64,000 bases of DNA from Lutibacter sp. Lineage in GTDB: Bacteria > Bacteroidota > Bacteroidia > Flavobacteriales > Flavobacteriaceae. Positions 16,814-26,881 of the stretch are shown here, in pieces; position 1 is the stretch's first letter; the number at the start of each line of letters is the position of its first letter. The stretch spans positions 1-64,000 of the forward strand of contig JAUXPH010000022.1 of assembly GCA_030683995.1 (NCBI GenBank), given 5' to 3'. The translations under genes were made by a program, and so were the position numbers. Below the pieces are notes generated by a model. That model ran no database searches. It was not told where the DNA came from and saw nothing but the letters and a program-made list of their open reading frames with translations.

Positions 16814-18670
16814 ATGGATTTTCCGATTAAAAACCAAACAATGAAAATCTCCTTGAAATCTAAAATAATACTTGGTTACATCTTTAACTTTATTGTTATT
16901 ATGTCGCTTGGAATAATTTATTGGAATCAAATTTTGCCTGAAACACCCCTTTTGTGGGATTGGATTTCCTTAGCTTTAATTGCACTTTCTGTGGGAATGT
17001 TAACCGTTGTTTATTTTTTCATTCGGACGCAACTCAAAGCAAAAAATGCAGCTGAAATGGAATCTTTAGAGAACCGTAAATTGCTGCAATCAATTATTGA
17101 TAACACCACCAATGCTATTTCCGTCAAAAAAATAAATGGTGAATATTTGCTGATCAATAAACAATATGAAACCATCTACAAGTTGAAGGATGAAGATATC
17201 AAGGGCAAAACCGACCACGATTTTTTGCCTAAGGAAACGGCCGACAGGTATCGCAGTACAGATTTGGAAGCCGTAAAATTGGAAAAGGAAATTCAGGTGG
17301 AAGAAGTCCTTGAACAATCGGACGGCTTGCATACCTATTTGGCCGTTAAATTTCCTTTGTTTGATGCGGCACACAGGGTTTTTGCTGTGGGAACGATTGC
17401 TACGGACATCACCGAAAGAATCAACTCCCAAAAATTGTTGGTGGCTGGAAATACGTTTTTTAATCTTTCAAGAGACATGCTAATTATTTCATCAAACGAT
17501 ACCTTTATAAAAGTTAATCCGGCAACCACAAAAATATTGGGATACACCGAGCAGGAGCTTTTGGGCAAACCGTTTATGTCATTCGTTTACCCCAAAGACA
17601 TAGATTCCACCATGCAGGAAGTTTCAAAACTTCAATCGGGCGTCATCACCGCTAATTTCGAAAACCGATTTGTGTGTAAAGACGGTTCTTTAAAATGGCT
17701 GAACTGGACAACGTACCCAGATGTTGAAACCGGACTTTTATATGCGGTGGCAAGAGATGTTACGGCCAATAAGGAATATGAAGAATCATTGAAAGGCGCT
17801 GATACTTTTTTCAATATGTCAGTAGATATTTTGGTTGTCGCTTCTAAAAACAAGTTCATGAAAATAAATCCTTCACTAAGTAAGGTTTTGGGATATAGTG
17901 ACTTGGAATTAATAAGCCAGCCTTTCACAACGTATATTTTTCCTGAAGATTTGGCCGCCACAGAAAAAGCCATTGAAGAACTTCAAAAAGGAACGCCCAT
18001 GGTAAATTTTGAAAACCGATGGGTGTGCAAAGACGGCGATATTAAGTGGCTGTCGTGGACAGCAACAATTGATGCCTCCACAGGAATATTATATGCCATT
18101 GCCCGTGATATTACAGCCCAATTAAAACTTGAAGAAGAGGAACAGGCGGCGGTGAACGATTTATATGAAAATGAACAGAAATTAAACTTGATTTTGGAGA
18201 ATATCAGTGATGGCGTTATTGTTGCAAATTCCGACAAAAAAGTAATTTTGGCAAATAATATGGCAAATGAAATGTTTGGAACAGATGATGACTCTAAGAT
18301 TTCCGCCAATTTTTCCGAGCATTTCGAATTGTATTTTCCCGACGGAAAAACAGTATTTCCAACACAAAAACTTCCAGTGGAGCGCGCTTTGGCAGGAGAA
18401 CCTACCGATGATGTGGATGTGATTATCTGGAATCCTCAATTGCAACAAAAGAAAAGAGTTTTATTAAGCGGAAGGCCTATATTGGACCAGCAAAATCAAG
18501 TGGTTGCCGCTGTAATCACCATTAAAGACATTACCAAATACAGAAATTTGGAAGAGGAATTAAAAAGAACAGAGCTCAAATACCGCAGTTTAATTGGTTT
18601 CAGAAAAGATGATGGCCTCAAAGAATCCGACGAAAAGAGTGGAGATAAAGCATCCGATAAAAAAGTATAA
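16814..18670 (+). CDS. membrane-anchored PAS-repeat protein without a visible output domain
   Basis: The protein is 618 residues. Two membrane helices lie at about 18-38 and 48-69, followed by four PAS domains at about 85-210, 213-335, 337-460 and 475-595. The second and third PAS are close tandem copies (FFNLSRDMLIISSN against FFNMSVDILVVASK, both with FENRxVCKDG). The protein ends in a charged tail rich in lysine, aspartate and serine instead of a histidine kinase, GGDEF or other effector. It may signal through a partner, or be the front part of a split sensor. An alternative ATG nine codons downstream also precedes the membrane anchor. No partner kinase lies next to it. Confidence 0.78.
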   Translation: MDFPIKNQTMKISLKSKIILGYIFNFIVIMSLGIIYWNQILPETPLLWDWISLALIALSVGMLTVVYFFIRTQLKAKNAAEMESLENRKLLQSIIDNTTNAISVKKINGEYLLINKQYETIYKLKDEDIKGKTDHDFLPKETADRYRSTDLEAVKLEKEIQVEEVLEQSDGLHTYLAVKFPLFDAAHRVFAVGTIATDITERINSQKLLVAGNTFFNLSRDMLIISSNDTFIKVNPATTKILGYTEQELLGKPFMSFVYPKDIDSTMQEVSKLQSGVITANFENRFVCKDGSLKWLNWTTYPDVETGLLYAVARDVTANKEYEESLKGADTFFNMSVDILVVASKNKFMKINPSLSKVLGYSDLELISQPFTTYIFPEDLAATEKAIEELQKGTPMVNFENRWVCKDGDIKWLSWTATIDASTGILYAIARDITAQLKLEEEEQAAVNDLYENEQKLNLILENISDGVIVANSDKKVILANNMANEMFGTDDDSKISANFSEHFELYFPDGKTVFPTQKLPVERALAGEPTDDVDVIIWNPQLQQKKRVLLSGRPILDQQNQVVAAVITIKDITKYRNLEEELKRTELKYRSLIGFRKDDGLKESDEKSGDKASDKKV

Positions 18671-18751
18671 TATTCCTGACAAGGGGATTTATTCCCTTGG
18701 AGAAAAAGCATTTAATATTTAACATCAATTTACAGCAACAAAAACACCCAA

Positions 18752-19948
18752 ATGATTCTAATTGACCAGCCCTACATCTCTTCATATTTGCTCCAAACTA
18801 TCAAAGAAAACCATCTTGAAATTGTGTCCACCGATGCGGCGAGAGCAATAATTTCTGATGATTCACTAAACTGGATTTCAGAAAATGAAGCTGCGGAATT
18901 TATTAAAAAAAATCCAAACTCGCCACTTTACACCAACTCCGAAAATACCATCAGGTGGATTGAAAAAAATCTGGTTTCCACAAAATTGCCAAGCCAAATC
19001 CAGGTTTTCAAAAACAAAATAAAGTTTCGTGAATTGCTGAAAGATCTATTCCCTGATTACTTTTTTAAAGGAATCAAATTTGAGGAATTGCAGCATTTAT
19101 CCATAGAGAACATAAAATTTCCGTTCATCATAAAACCGGCGGTTGGATTTTTCAGTTTGGGTGTCCATAAAGTGGACAATCCCGAAGAATGGCCTGCCAT
19201 TTTGAACAAAATTACCAATGATATTGTTGAAATGAGGAGCTTTTACCCAAATGAAGTGGTGGATACTTCTAATTTTATCTTGGAAGAATGCATTGAAGGT
19301 GAAGAATATGCGATGGATTGTTATTTCAACAAAGAAGGAAAACCTGTCATTCTCTCTATTTTACACCACCGATTTTCAACAGGAAAAGATGTTAACGACC
19401 GGGTTTATACCACTTCTGAGGAAATTATTGAAAGGCATTTGCCAAAAATGCAACTATTTCTGGATTCGCTTGGTGCACTTGCCAAATTGAAAAATTTTCC
19501 TTTTCACGTGGAGGTACGCATTGATAAAAAAGGAGTTGTAATTCCCATAGAAGTCAATCCTATGCGATTTGGCGGCTGGTGCACCACGGCCGATTTGTCT
19601 TATTTTGCCTACGGATTTAATTCTTACCAATATTTTTTGAACGGCACGAAACCAAACTGGAATGAACTGTTTAAAATGGGAAAAAATAAAAAATACAGCC
19701 TTATTTTGCTGGATAACAATTCGGGAATTCCCGAAAACAAAATTGCATCTTTTGATTACGATTTGCTTTTGTCAGACTTTGAAAATCCGATGGAATTGAG
19801 GAAAGTGGATTTCAATGAGTATCCTTTTTTTGGGATGGTTTTCGTCGAAACAAGCCTTGGAAACGAAAAGGAACTCGATCAAATTCTAACTTCAGATTTG
19901 AAGAAATATATTAAAGTGAAAAATAACCAATCAAAGATGTCTTCTTAA
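18752..19948 (+). CDS. ATP-grasp domain protein
   Basis: The protein is 398 residues. The ATP-grasp core is seen in FPFIIKPAVGFFSLGV near residue 130 (nucleotide-binding lysine), ILEECIEGEEYAMDCYF near 180, and the metal-binding IPIEVNPMRFGGWCTTAD near 270. ATP-grasp enzymes join a carboxylate to an amine or thiol through an acyl phosphate. The substrate is unknown. It follows the PAS protein after 81 bp, in which an AAGGGGATTTATTCCCTT hairpin sits. A similar hairpin occurs at 34072-34091. Confidence 0.82.
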   Translation: MILIDQPYISSYLLQTIKENHLEIVSTDAARAIISDDSLNWISENEAAEFIKKNPNSPLYTNSENTIRWIEKNLVSTKLPSQIQVFKNKIKFRELLKDLFPDYFFKGIKFEELQHLSIENIKFPFIIKPAVGFFSLGVHKVDNPEEWPAILNKITNDIVEMRSFYPNEVVDTSNFILEECIEGEEYAMDCYFNKEGKPVILSILHHRFSTGKDVNDRVYTTSEEIIERHLPKMQLFLDSLGALAKLKNFPFHVEVRIDKKGVVIPIEVNPMRFGGWCTTADLSYFAYGFNSYQYFLNGTKPNWNELFKMGKNKKYSLILLDNNSGIPENKIASFDYDLLLSDFENPMELRKVDFNEYPFFGMVFVETSLGNEKELDQILTSDLKKYIKVKNNQSKMSS

Positions 19949-20118
19949 AATACTCATATTTTAATCGCAAGGATTGCCAGGATTTTCGCAAGGGACGCAA
20001 TGTGCATAATTTAAAACTTAACACATTGCGAACATTGCGCCTTCTTTGCGAACGTTGCGGTTAAACTGATTTTTAAGTGAATTTCCTTATAAATATTGTT
20101 TGAATTTAAAATTTCTTT

Positions 20119-23100
20119 CTAATTATGTCCGGCACCGCAGCATTCCTGCACCATAAAACTGTTGCTTTCTTCGTGCCAAGGAAACGAGGCGTTGTATTTG
20201 TTGTTTTCCCAATAAAATTGCGCACGTGTTTTAGGTTCGTTGCCCACTTCATTCATCGTATTGCTGTCGTACAACCTTCCGTTTGCCATGGTGTAAATCA
20301 GGCTGTTTGAGTTTAGGATATTTTCCAAAGGATTTTTCTCCAAAACCAGCAAATCGGCCATTTTACCAACTTTTAACGACCCGATATCTTTCCCTGCGCC
20401 AATATAATTTGCGGCATTGATGGTGGCAGTTTTTAAAGCTTCCAAATTGCTCATGCCGCCTTGTTGAATGCTCCATAATTCCCAATGCGCGCCCATTCCC
20501 TGCAATTGTCCGTGGGCTCCCAAATTCACTTTTACGCCATTATCTGCCAAAGCTTTTACCGTTTTTGAAGTGAGCACATGGCTATTGTCGTATTCTTCAT
20601 CGGGAATCATCATCCGGTGTCGGGAACGCGCATCAATAATGCTTCTTGGCGTAAATTGCAGCAATTTTTCATTTTCCCAAACATTCGTTTTTTGATACCA
20701 ATAAATTTCAGCATTAAGTCCGCCATAATTTACAATCAACGTTGGCGTATAACCAACTTCACTGGCGCCCCAAAGTTCAAGAACATCTTTATAAACCGGC
20801 GCAACGGGAATGTTATGTTCAATGCCGGTGTGGCCATCAATAACCATCGTTAAGTTATGAAAAAAGGTGGAGCCGCCTTCGGGAACCACATTGATTCCTT
20901 CTTCACGGGCAGCCTGTAACACTTGCTGGCGTTGGTCGCGGCGCGGTTGGTTGTAACTTTTTACCGAAAGCGCCCCAAAAGCTTTTGTTCTTTTAATACT
21001 TGAACGCGCATCGTCCAAATTATTGATCACCGCTTTGAAATCGCCTTCGGCGCCATAAAGAATATAACCGGTTGAGTAAAGGCGAGGCCCAACCAAGGCA
21101 CCGCTTTTAATCATTTCCACAAGCGAAAAAATAGTTTCGGTATTGGCTGACGGATCATGGGAAGTGGTTACGCCATAAGCCAAATTTGCATAAAATTGCC
21201 AGTTTTGCTGGGTGGTCAATCCGTAGCGGAAACCGCCAACGTGTGCGTGCGCATCTACGATGCCTGGCATCAGGGTTTTTCCGGCAACATCGTAAATTTT
21301 TGCATTGTTTGGAATGGCAACTTCCGAAGCTTTTCCGATGGCTTCTATGCGGTTTTGGTTGATGACAATGCTGCCGTTTTCAATCACTTCATCACCTTCC
21401 ATCGTGATAATTCTGGCATTTGTGAAAGCGATGCTGCCCTTTGGCTTGTCCACTTTCGATGTTAATCCAATCGCAATGCCTTTGGATGCAGGTTCTTCCA
21501 CTTTTTCGGGAGAATCCGGTAAAAATGTAAAACGGTCTTTGAGCTCATTTTTAAAATAGGTGTCGCCAAGCGTCCACATCACTTGTTTGCTGTTGGCCGA
21601 CCAATGCAGGTTAATTCCTGCATCTTTTGCCAGTATTGAAACCGGAACCGCCGTGGATTTATTGTCTAAATCTGCCGTTTGGCCGTTGATGTTAAGCGGC
21701 GCCAAATACACTTTGTGCAAATGTGAAAAGGCAATCCAGCTATTATCCGGACTCGGAACCAGCCTGTTTGCATATTTGGACTGAATATGGGTACGTTCGT
21801 CTTTTCCGTTTAAATCGACACTTTTTAGCGCTTTGGTGAGTTCTCCAAAGAAAGCGCCTCCTGTTTGATAAAAAATACGTTTTCCGTCTTTGGTAAATGT
21901 TGGGTATTCCCCATTTTTACTGATAAATTTCTGATTACCGCCTGATGCGGTCATTGTATAAATACCCGGATTTTTAGTAAAAGAATGTCCTTGGTCGTTG
22001 TTACCGGCTTCTTTTCTAAATACTATATTTTGGCCATCAGAAGAAAAAGTAGGTGTTCTAAAAATGCCTTTTTCAGAAGTTATTTTTGTTGAATTGCCTC
22101 CGGAAACCGAAATTTTTCTGATGGTTCCTAGCTCTAAATCGTTCCAGGTCACAAAAGCAATTTCTTTTCCGTTTGGCGAAAAAGCAGGTTCCGCTTCAAA
22201 ATCGGTTCCTGAAGTCAGTCTTTTTGGCGTGCCGTTGGGTACGTTTTTTGTCCACAAATATCCTAAAGCCCTAAAAACAATTGTTTTTCCATCGGGTGAA
22301 GTAACCGCATCCCGAATCATTTTTACATCAAACTCAGTATCATCAACCGGTGTTTCAAAATGAACCCTTTCCGCGATGTCAATAGCCACATCAACGGTAA
22401 AAGGAATTTCGGAAACAGTGCTGGATTTGATGTTCACTTTTTGAAATTTTCCCTTTGACCAAATCACAATTTCTTCGTTGTTGGGCATCCAGTTAAAATT
22501 TGGATACACGCCAAAAATGGCCCAGGAAGTTTGCTGGTCTTTGTTTAAATCGTCATAAACAGGCCATTCTTCCCCGGTTTGTAAATTGTGAATGTATAAA
22601 ACGGTTTTGGTTCTTACTCTTTTAACAAAAGCCAGTAATTTTCCGTCTCTGGAAAGTTGAGGTCGTGCGGCACCGCCTGGTCCGCCAGTAATATTTTCAA
22701 TTTCTCCGGTTTCAAAGTCGTAGCGTTTTATGGCATAAATTTGCTTATTTGCGTCTTTGTTGTATTCAAATACGCTTCCCGATGTGATGTCTTCGTCATA
22801 ATACATATACTTTCCGTCGGGCGAAATTACGGGCTCATTGATGTCTTTTTGGTCGTTTCTTTTTTTGATCAATTGCACGCCGGTTCCGCCAGAAATATGG
22901 TATTGCCAAATTTCTCCCGCGCCTAATGAACGTTCTGATGTAAAGTGTTTACGGGCCACCAAATAATTGCCATTTGGCATCCACGAGGCATTGTTCAACA
23001 ATTTAAAATCCTCTTTGGTGATTTGCTTGGCGTTGTTTCCGTTGGCATCCATCACCCAAATATTATCGCCTCCGCCGGCATCGCTGGTAAAGGAAATGCG

Positions 23101-23409
23101 TTTTCCGTCGAAACTGAAACGCGGTTGTAATTCATAGGGAATTCCAGTGCGAAGCGCTGTTGCTTTTCCGCCTGAAATGGGCATACTGTAAATATCTCCC
23201 AACAAGTCAAAAACGATCGTTTTTCCGTCCGGACTTACGTCCAAATTCATCCAGGTTCCTTCATTGGTACTGAAATTATGGGTTTTGTAATTAAAAGTTG
23301 GGCCAGGGTTTGCAACATCCCATTTTGGAGTTTCTTTTGGGATTTCCTGTGAATAGCTTATAAAAGTGAGCGTGGCAGCAAATAGCGCAGAAAAATATTT
23401 TTTGGTCAT
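20119..23409 (-). CDS. secreted TolB-like propeller and amidohydrolase fusion
   Basis: The protein is about 1096 residues from the ATG at 23409, which starts a clear signal peptide (MTKKYFSALFAATLTFISYSQ). An open extension 13 codons upstream lacks signal features. The N-terminal two thirds are WD40/PD40-like repeats (SPDGKTIVFDLLGDIYSM, SPDGKYMYYDED, SPNGKEIAFVTWND). From about residue 670 an amidohydrolase domain follows, with the metal-binding VDAHAHVGG, GIEHNIP, GAHGQLQGMG and the late KMADLLVLEKNPL motif. Proteins of this layout are common in Bacteroidota and are presumed periplasmic hydrolases; the substrate is unknown. The C-terminus ends in the unusual QECCGAGHN. Confidence 0.9.
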   Translation of the reverse strand: MTKKYFSALFAATLTFISYSQEIPKETPKWDVANPGPTFNYKTHNFSTNEGTWMNLDVSPDGKTIVFDLLGDIYSMPISGGKATALRTGIPYELQPRFSFDGKRISFTSDAGGGDNIWVMDANGNNAKQITKEDFKLLNNASWMPNGNYLVARKHFTSERSLGAGEIWQYHISGGTGVQLIKKRNDQKDINEPVISPDGKYMYYDEDITSGSVFEYNKDANKQIYAIKRYDFETGEIENITGGPGGAARPQLSRDGKLLAFVKRVRTKTVLYIHNLQTGEEWPVYDDLNKDQQTSWAIFGVYPNFNWMPNNEEIVIWSKGKFQKVNIKSSTVSEIPFTVDVAIDIAERVHFETPVDDTEFDVKMIRDAVTSPDGKTIVFRALGYLWTKNVPNGTPKRLTSGTDFEAEPAFSPNGKEIAFVTWNDLELGTIRKISVSGGNSTKITSEKGIFRTPTFSSDGQNIVFRKEAGNNDQGHSFTKNPGIYTMTASGGNQKFISKNGEYPTFTKDGKRIFYQTGGAFFGELTKALKSVDLNGKDERTHIQSKYANRLVPSPDNSWIAFSHLHKVYLAPLNINGQTADLDNKSTAVPVSILAKDAGINLHWSANSKQVMWTLGDTYFKNELKDRFTFLPDSPEKVEEPASKGIAIGLTSKVDKPKGSIAFTNARIITMEGDEVIENGSIVINQNRIEAIGKASEVAIPNNAKIYDVAGKTLMPGIVDAHAHVGGFRYGLTTQQNWQFYANLAYGVTTSHDPSANTETIFSLVEMIKSGALVGPRLYSTGYILYGAEGDFKAVINNLDDARSSIKRTKAFGALSVKSYNQPRRDQRQQVLQAAREEGINVVPEGGSTFFHNLTMVIDGHTGIEHNIPVAPVYKDVLELWGASEVGYTPTLIVNYGGLNAEIYWYQKTNVWENEKLLQFTPRSIIDARSRHRMMIPDEEYDNSHVLTSKTVKALADNGVKVNLGAHGQLQGMGAHWELWSIQQGGMSNLEALKTATINAANYIGAGKDIGSLKVGKMADLLVLEKNPLENILNSNSLIYTMANGRLYDSNTMNEVGNEPKTRAQFYWENNKYNASFPWHEESNSFMVQECCGAGHN

Positions 23410-23601
23410 TTTATGAATTTTTTTTATTGCCGAAGGTTGAAAATCCATCAGCGTAAATTTTTGCTAAATATAAACAAATTCAGATTATCTGATAATTAAT
23501 CAGTAAATTTATAAGCTTTAAAATGAAAAATATAATTGGGGAAAGAACCCCTTGAAATGGTTAAGAACCAGAAGATATTAACTAAAAAAAATACCTCAAA
23601 A

Positions 23602-23934
23602 ATGGGAAAAAATGAATTTGACAAAGGGATAAAATTCTCTTTCAACGATAGCATTGCGTATGCAGAAAATGCCGTGGTAAGCAAACAAATACTTAAAAAA
23701 GAAACCGGCAATATCACATTGTTTGCGTTTGACAAAGGCGAAGGACTGAGCGAACACACCACGCCGTTTGATGCGGTTGTTTTTGTGGTTGACGGGAAAG
23801 CTGATATAATCATCGACGGAAAATCAAATATTCTGGAAGCCGGTGGAACCATTATTATGCCGGCGAATGTGCGCCACGCCTTACAGGCAGTCGAAAAATT
23901 TAAAATGGTGCTGACTATGATTCGCGGCAATTAA
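23602..23934 (+). CDS. cupin domain protein
   Basis: The protein is 110 residues from the chosen ATG, a single cupin barrel. Visible signatures are GEGLSEHTTPFDAVVFVVDGKADIIIDGK (first cupin motif with its histidine) and GGTIIMPANVRHAL (second motif). Small cupins of this type may bind a metal and small ligand; no reaction can be named. Upstream in-frame codons exist (an ATG at 23557 and a TTG at 23536), but homologous small cupins start near the chosen position. It precedes a hemerythrin-like gene by 51 bp on the same strand. Confidence 0.82.
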   Translation: MGKNEFDKGIKFSFNDSIAYAENAVVSKQILKKETGNITLFAFDKGEGLSEHTTPFDAVVFVVDGKADIIIDGKSNILEAGGTIIMPANVRHALQAVEKFKMVLTMIRGN

Positions 23935-23985
23935 ACAGCGTTTCAGTTACTACAACTAATTTATAAACGAATTCCACTGATAATT

Positions 23986-24438
23986 ATGGCGATAAAAAGG
24001 CATTTGGCATTACAGGAATATTCAAAAGACCACCATCAGGCATTGCTGCTCTGCTGGAAAATTCAAGTCGGATTTTCAAAAGGAATTGCTGCGGAGCGGA
24101 TAAAAGCTTATTCCGATTGGTTTTATGAAAATCATATTCTGGAGCATTTTCAAAAGGAAGAAAAATATATGTTTCCGGTGCTTGGCAGTGAACATAAACT
24201 GATTGTTCAGGCATTGGAAGAACACAAAATATTGCTGGCGCTTTTTACCGATACTGCACAAATTGAAGATTCTTTAAAGCAAATTCAAACCCTGTTGAAA
24301 GCCCACATTCGCTTTGAAGAGCAAATATTATTCAATGAAATTCAAAGTGCTGCAACACCGCAGGAGTTGGAAAAAATTGCGCAATTTCACAAAGACGAAA
24401 AATATGTGGACAATTTGAATGATGTTTTTTGGAAATAA
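23986..24438 (+). CDS. hemerythrin-like HHE domain protein
   Basis: The protein is 150 residues, a four-helix-bundle HHE cation-binding domain. Potential iron ligands follow the expected order: KDHHQAL near residue 16, NHILEHFQKEEKYMF near 47-60, LEEHKILL near 77 and HIRFEEQILF near 105. Members bind a di-iron centre and may handle oxygen, NO or iron. It is followed nine bases later by hutD, so the two are probably co-transcribed with the cupin gene. Confidence 0.88.
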   Translation: MAIKRHLALQEYSKDHHQALLLCWKIQVGFSKGIAAERIKAYSDWFYENHILEHFQKEEKYMFPVLGSEHKLIVQALEEHKILLALFTDTAQIEDSLKQIQTLLKAHIRFEEQILFNEIQSAATPQELEKIAQFHKDEKYVDNLNDVFWK

Positions 24439-24447
24439 ATTTTATCA

Positions 24448-25029
24448 ATGAAAATTGACATTCTAAAGGCGGCGGATTTTAAAACCACGAAATGGGCGGG
24501 AGGAAGCACCACCGAATTGTTCATTTATCCACCAACATCAAATTATGAGAGCCGTAATTTTGATTTTAGAATCAGCTCCGCTACCGTGGAAATTGAGCAA
24601 TCTGATTTCACAAAACTTCCTGAAATTTCTCGCCAATTAATGGTTTTGTCGGGAAGCATTAAAGTGTCGCATAAAAATCATCACGCGATTCAATTGCATA
24701 AAAATGAGATCGATTCATTTGAAGGCAATTGGGAAACTTCCGCCGTCGGAACCTGTGTCGATTTTAACTTGATGACCAAAGGCAATACCAAGGGAAAAAT
24801 TTCGTCAGCTTGTGTTTCAGAAGATAAAACCTTGAATTTTCAGATGGAATCAACTTGTGAATTCCTTATTTTTTATGCGTACGAAGGAAAATTGCAAGTA
24901 GATTTTAGTTCAGAAAAGCGAAATTTAAATCAGGGAGAATTACTGGTGATTCAGCATCCAACCAATGAAGTTGTTAAACTGCAAAGTTCAGAAAATTGCG
25001 CAATGGCTGTTGTGCATATTTATAAATAA
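24448..25029 (+). CDS. HutD/Ves family protein
   Basis: The protein is 193 residues. The HutD/Ves bicupin signatures are TTKWAGGSTTELFIYPP near the start, FDFRISSATVEIEQSDF, the RQLMVLSG stretch and FEGNWETSAVGTCVDFNLM. The family is linked to histidine utilisation or cold shock in some bacteria; its biochemistry is not settled. No hut genes are nearby. A shared terminator hairpin follows at 25030-25055. Confidence 0.88.
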   Translation: MKIDILKAADFKTTKWAGGSTTELFIYPPTSNYESRNFDFRISSATVEIEQSDFTKLPEISRQLMVLSGSIKVSHKNHHAIQLHKNEIDSFEGNWETSAVGTCVDFNLMTKGNTKGKISSACVSEDKTLNFQMESTCEFLIFYAYEGKLQVDFSSEKRNLNQGELLVIQHPTNEVVKLQSSENCAMAVVHIYK

Positions 25030-25055
25030 AAAAGCCCCAATTTCTTGAGGCTTTT
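25030..25055. terminator. bidirectional terminator between hutD and metK
   Basis: AAAAGCC and GGCTTTT pair across 25030-25036 and 25049-25055, with an inner CAA/TTG extension. The A-rich and T-rich flanks give U-tracts on both strands, fitting the convergent genes on either side. Confidence 0.7.
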
Positions 25056-25084
25056 ACGTTAATTCAATATAAATTCATTGTCTT

Positions 25085-26341
25085 TTACAAGCCAAAAGCA
25101 GCTTTAACTTGAGGTACAAAATCCAGTTTTTCCCAGGTAAAAAGCTCTGCGTCAATGGTGATTTCGGTGCCGTCAACATTCAGAAATGTTTTTTTGACAA
25201 CCTCGTTTTTTCGTCCCATATGTCCGTAAGCCGCAGTTTCCAAATAAATTGGATTGCGCAATTTTAAACGTTCTTCAATAAAGGCCGGACGCATATCAAA
25301 AAGTTTTTCAACAATAACGGCAATTTCGCCATCCGATTTTTTTACTTTTGATGTTCCGTAGGTATTTACATAAATCGCCATAGGTTCTGCAACGCCAATA
25401 GCATAGGAAACCTGCACCAAAATTTCATCTGCAACACCGGCTGCGACTAAATTTTTAGCAATATGACGTGTGGCATACGCACCGCTTCTGTCCACTTTAC
25501 TTGGGTCTTTTCCTGAAAATGCGCCACCGCCGTGTGCGCCTTTTCCGCCGTAAGTGTCCACTATAATTTTTCTGCCCGTCAATCCGGTATCACCGTGCGG
25601 TCCGCCAATCACAAACTTACCGGTCGGATTTACGTGATAAATAATATCGTCATTAAACAACGCTTGCAAGCCTTTCGGTAATTTGGCAACCATTCTCGGA
25701 ATTAAAACAGCGATCACGTCGCTTTTAATTTTAGCCAGCATCGCTTCATCGGTTGGACCAAAGTCGTCGTGTTGCGTGGAAACCACAATGGTGTTGATTC
25801 TCACGGGAACATTGTCATCAGAATATTCAATGGTGACCTGACTTTTGGAATCTGGACGCAAATACGTGATTTCTTTATTTTCCCTGCGCAATTCAGCCAG
25901 TTCAAATAATATTTTATGACTTAAATCCAAGGCCAACGGCATATAATTTTCGGTTTCGTTGGTGGCGTAACCAAACATCATTCCCTGGTCGCCGGCGCCT
26001 TGATCTTCTTTAATGGCACGGTCAACACCCTGATTAATATCGGGAGATTGCTCGTGAATGGCCGAAAATATGCCGCACGAATTTCCGTCGAACATATAAT
26101 CGCTTTTGGTGTATCCAATATTATTGATGACGTCTCTGGCTATTTTTTGAACATCCAAGTACGTTTTCGATTTTACTTCTCCCGCCAAAACCACTTGCCC
26201 GGTAGTCACCAATGTTTCACAGGCAACTTTCGAATCGCGGTCAAAAGCCAAAAAATTATCGACCAAAGCGTCTGAAATTTGATCGGCAACTTTATCTGGG
26301 TGTCCTTCTGAAACAGATTCGGACGTAAATAAATATGACAT
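25085..26341 (-). CDS. metK: S-adenosylmethionine synthetase
   Basis: The protein is 418 residues, the usual length, and makes SAM from methionine and ATP. The signatures are complete: [15 protein letters not shown] near residue 10, [12 protein letters not shown] near 116, [20 protein letters not shown] near 250, and [16 protein letters not shown] near 285. It is divergent from metY across a 785-bp region that carries a REP element and the two leader attenuators of metY. I see no SAM riboswitch and no clear operator in front of metK itself. Confidence 0.97.
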   Translation of the reverse strand: MSYLFTSESVSEGHPDKVADQISDALVDNFLAFDRDSKVACETLVTTGQVVLAGEVKSKTYLDVQKIARDVINNIGYTKSDYMFDGNSCGIFSAIHEQSPDINQGVDRAIKEDQGAGDQGMMFGYATNETENYMPLALDLSHKILFELAELRRENKEITYLRPDSKSQVTIEYSDDNVPVRINTIVVSTQHDDFGPTDEAMLAKIKSDVIAVLIPRMVAKLPKGLQALFNDDIIYHVNPTGKFVIGGPHGDTGLTGRKIIVDTYGGKGAHGGGAFSGKDPSKVDRSGAYATRHIAKNLVAAGVADEILVQVSYAIGVAEPMAIYVNTYGTSKVKKSDGEIAVIVEKLFDMRPAFIEERLKLRNPIYLETAAYGHMGRKNEVVKKTFLNVDGTEITIDAELFTWEKLDFVPQVKAAFGL

Positions 26342-26387
26342 AATTTTTTTAGTTATTTTAGGTTTAATCTTATAAACACAGCCATTT

Positions 26388-26525
26388 CGGTGGGCGTTAC
26401 CCGCCGGCTGGCGGGTCGGGCTTTTCGTTACAATCCGTCATTGCGAGCGGAGCGTGGCAATCTGTTGAACATATTGCTGAATAAACTCGCAATGCCGGGA
26501 TTTTCACTTTAATCCCTAACGCAAA
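26388..26525. repeat. REP-like intergenic element, copy 2
   Basis: It begins GGTGGGCGTTACCCGCCGGCTGGCGGGTCGGGCTTTTCGTTA in type, with the CCCGCC/GGCGGG hairpin, and ends AATCCCTAACGCAAA at 26511-26525. The inside carries CGTCATTGCGAGCGGAGCGTGGCAATC-type sequence, a word seen in many intergenic repeats of this phylum. The rest of the gap up to 26740 holds nothing I recognise. Confidence 0.6.
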
Positions 26526-26738
26526 TACTGTTGTAAATAGAACTTAGCCTTATATTATTAATTAAAATTGAGGAAGCTGTTTGGTTGCGTTGGTCGCTAA
26601 AGAAGTAAATAATTACTGCTTTAGCATTTTTTAACGAGGTTGCAATCAGTTCAAATTTTTCCTCCTGAAATTCAGTCAGCAAATTTAGGAAAACTAAAAA
26701 TTATAACATGCAAAAAATGATTTTTATTTAAAAAAAAC

Positions 26739-26768
26739 TTGCACGTTAAAAAAATGTGATTACATTTG
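26739..26768 (+). promoter_or_regulatory. promoter of the metY leader
   Basis: A -33 TTG (26739-26741) is followed after 19 nt by a perfect -7 box TACATTTG (26761-26768). Transcription would start about 5 nt on, some 15 nt ahead of the first leader ORF. Confidence 0.7.
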
Positions 26769-26788
26769 TGGCATCAAAAAAACAAAAA

Positions 26789-26857
26789 ATGACCATAAAA
26801 TTGAACAATATGATGTGTATGATGTGTAAAATTTACGCGGAGTGCTCTATTGTTTAA
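26789..26857 (+). CDS. Met/Cys-rich leader peptide 1 of metY
   Basis: This short ORF encodes 22 residues from ATG to TAA and has MMCMMC at residues 8-13 plus a third cysteine at 19, so seven of 22 codons are Met (including the start) or Cys after the first few residues. It lies about 15 nt after the predicted transcription start and is followed 24 nt later by an intrinsic terminator. In the gap between stall site and terminator, 26838-26846 can pair with the left arm of the terminator. This is the classical layout of a leader-peptide attenuator sensing charged tRNA-Met and tRNA-Cys. The reading is inferred from sequence alone. Confidence 0.75.
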   Translation: MTIKLNNMMCMMCKIYAECSIV

Positions 26858-26881
26858 AATTCAATAATATATAAAACAATT

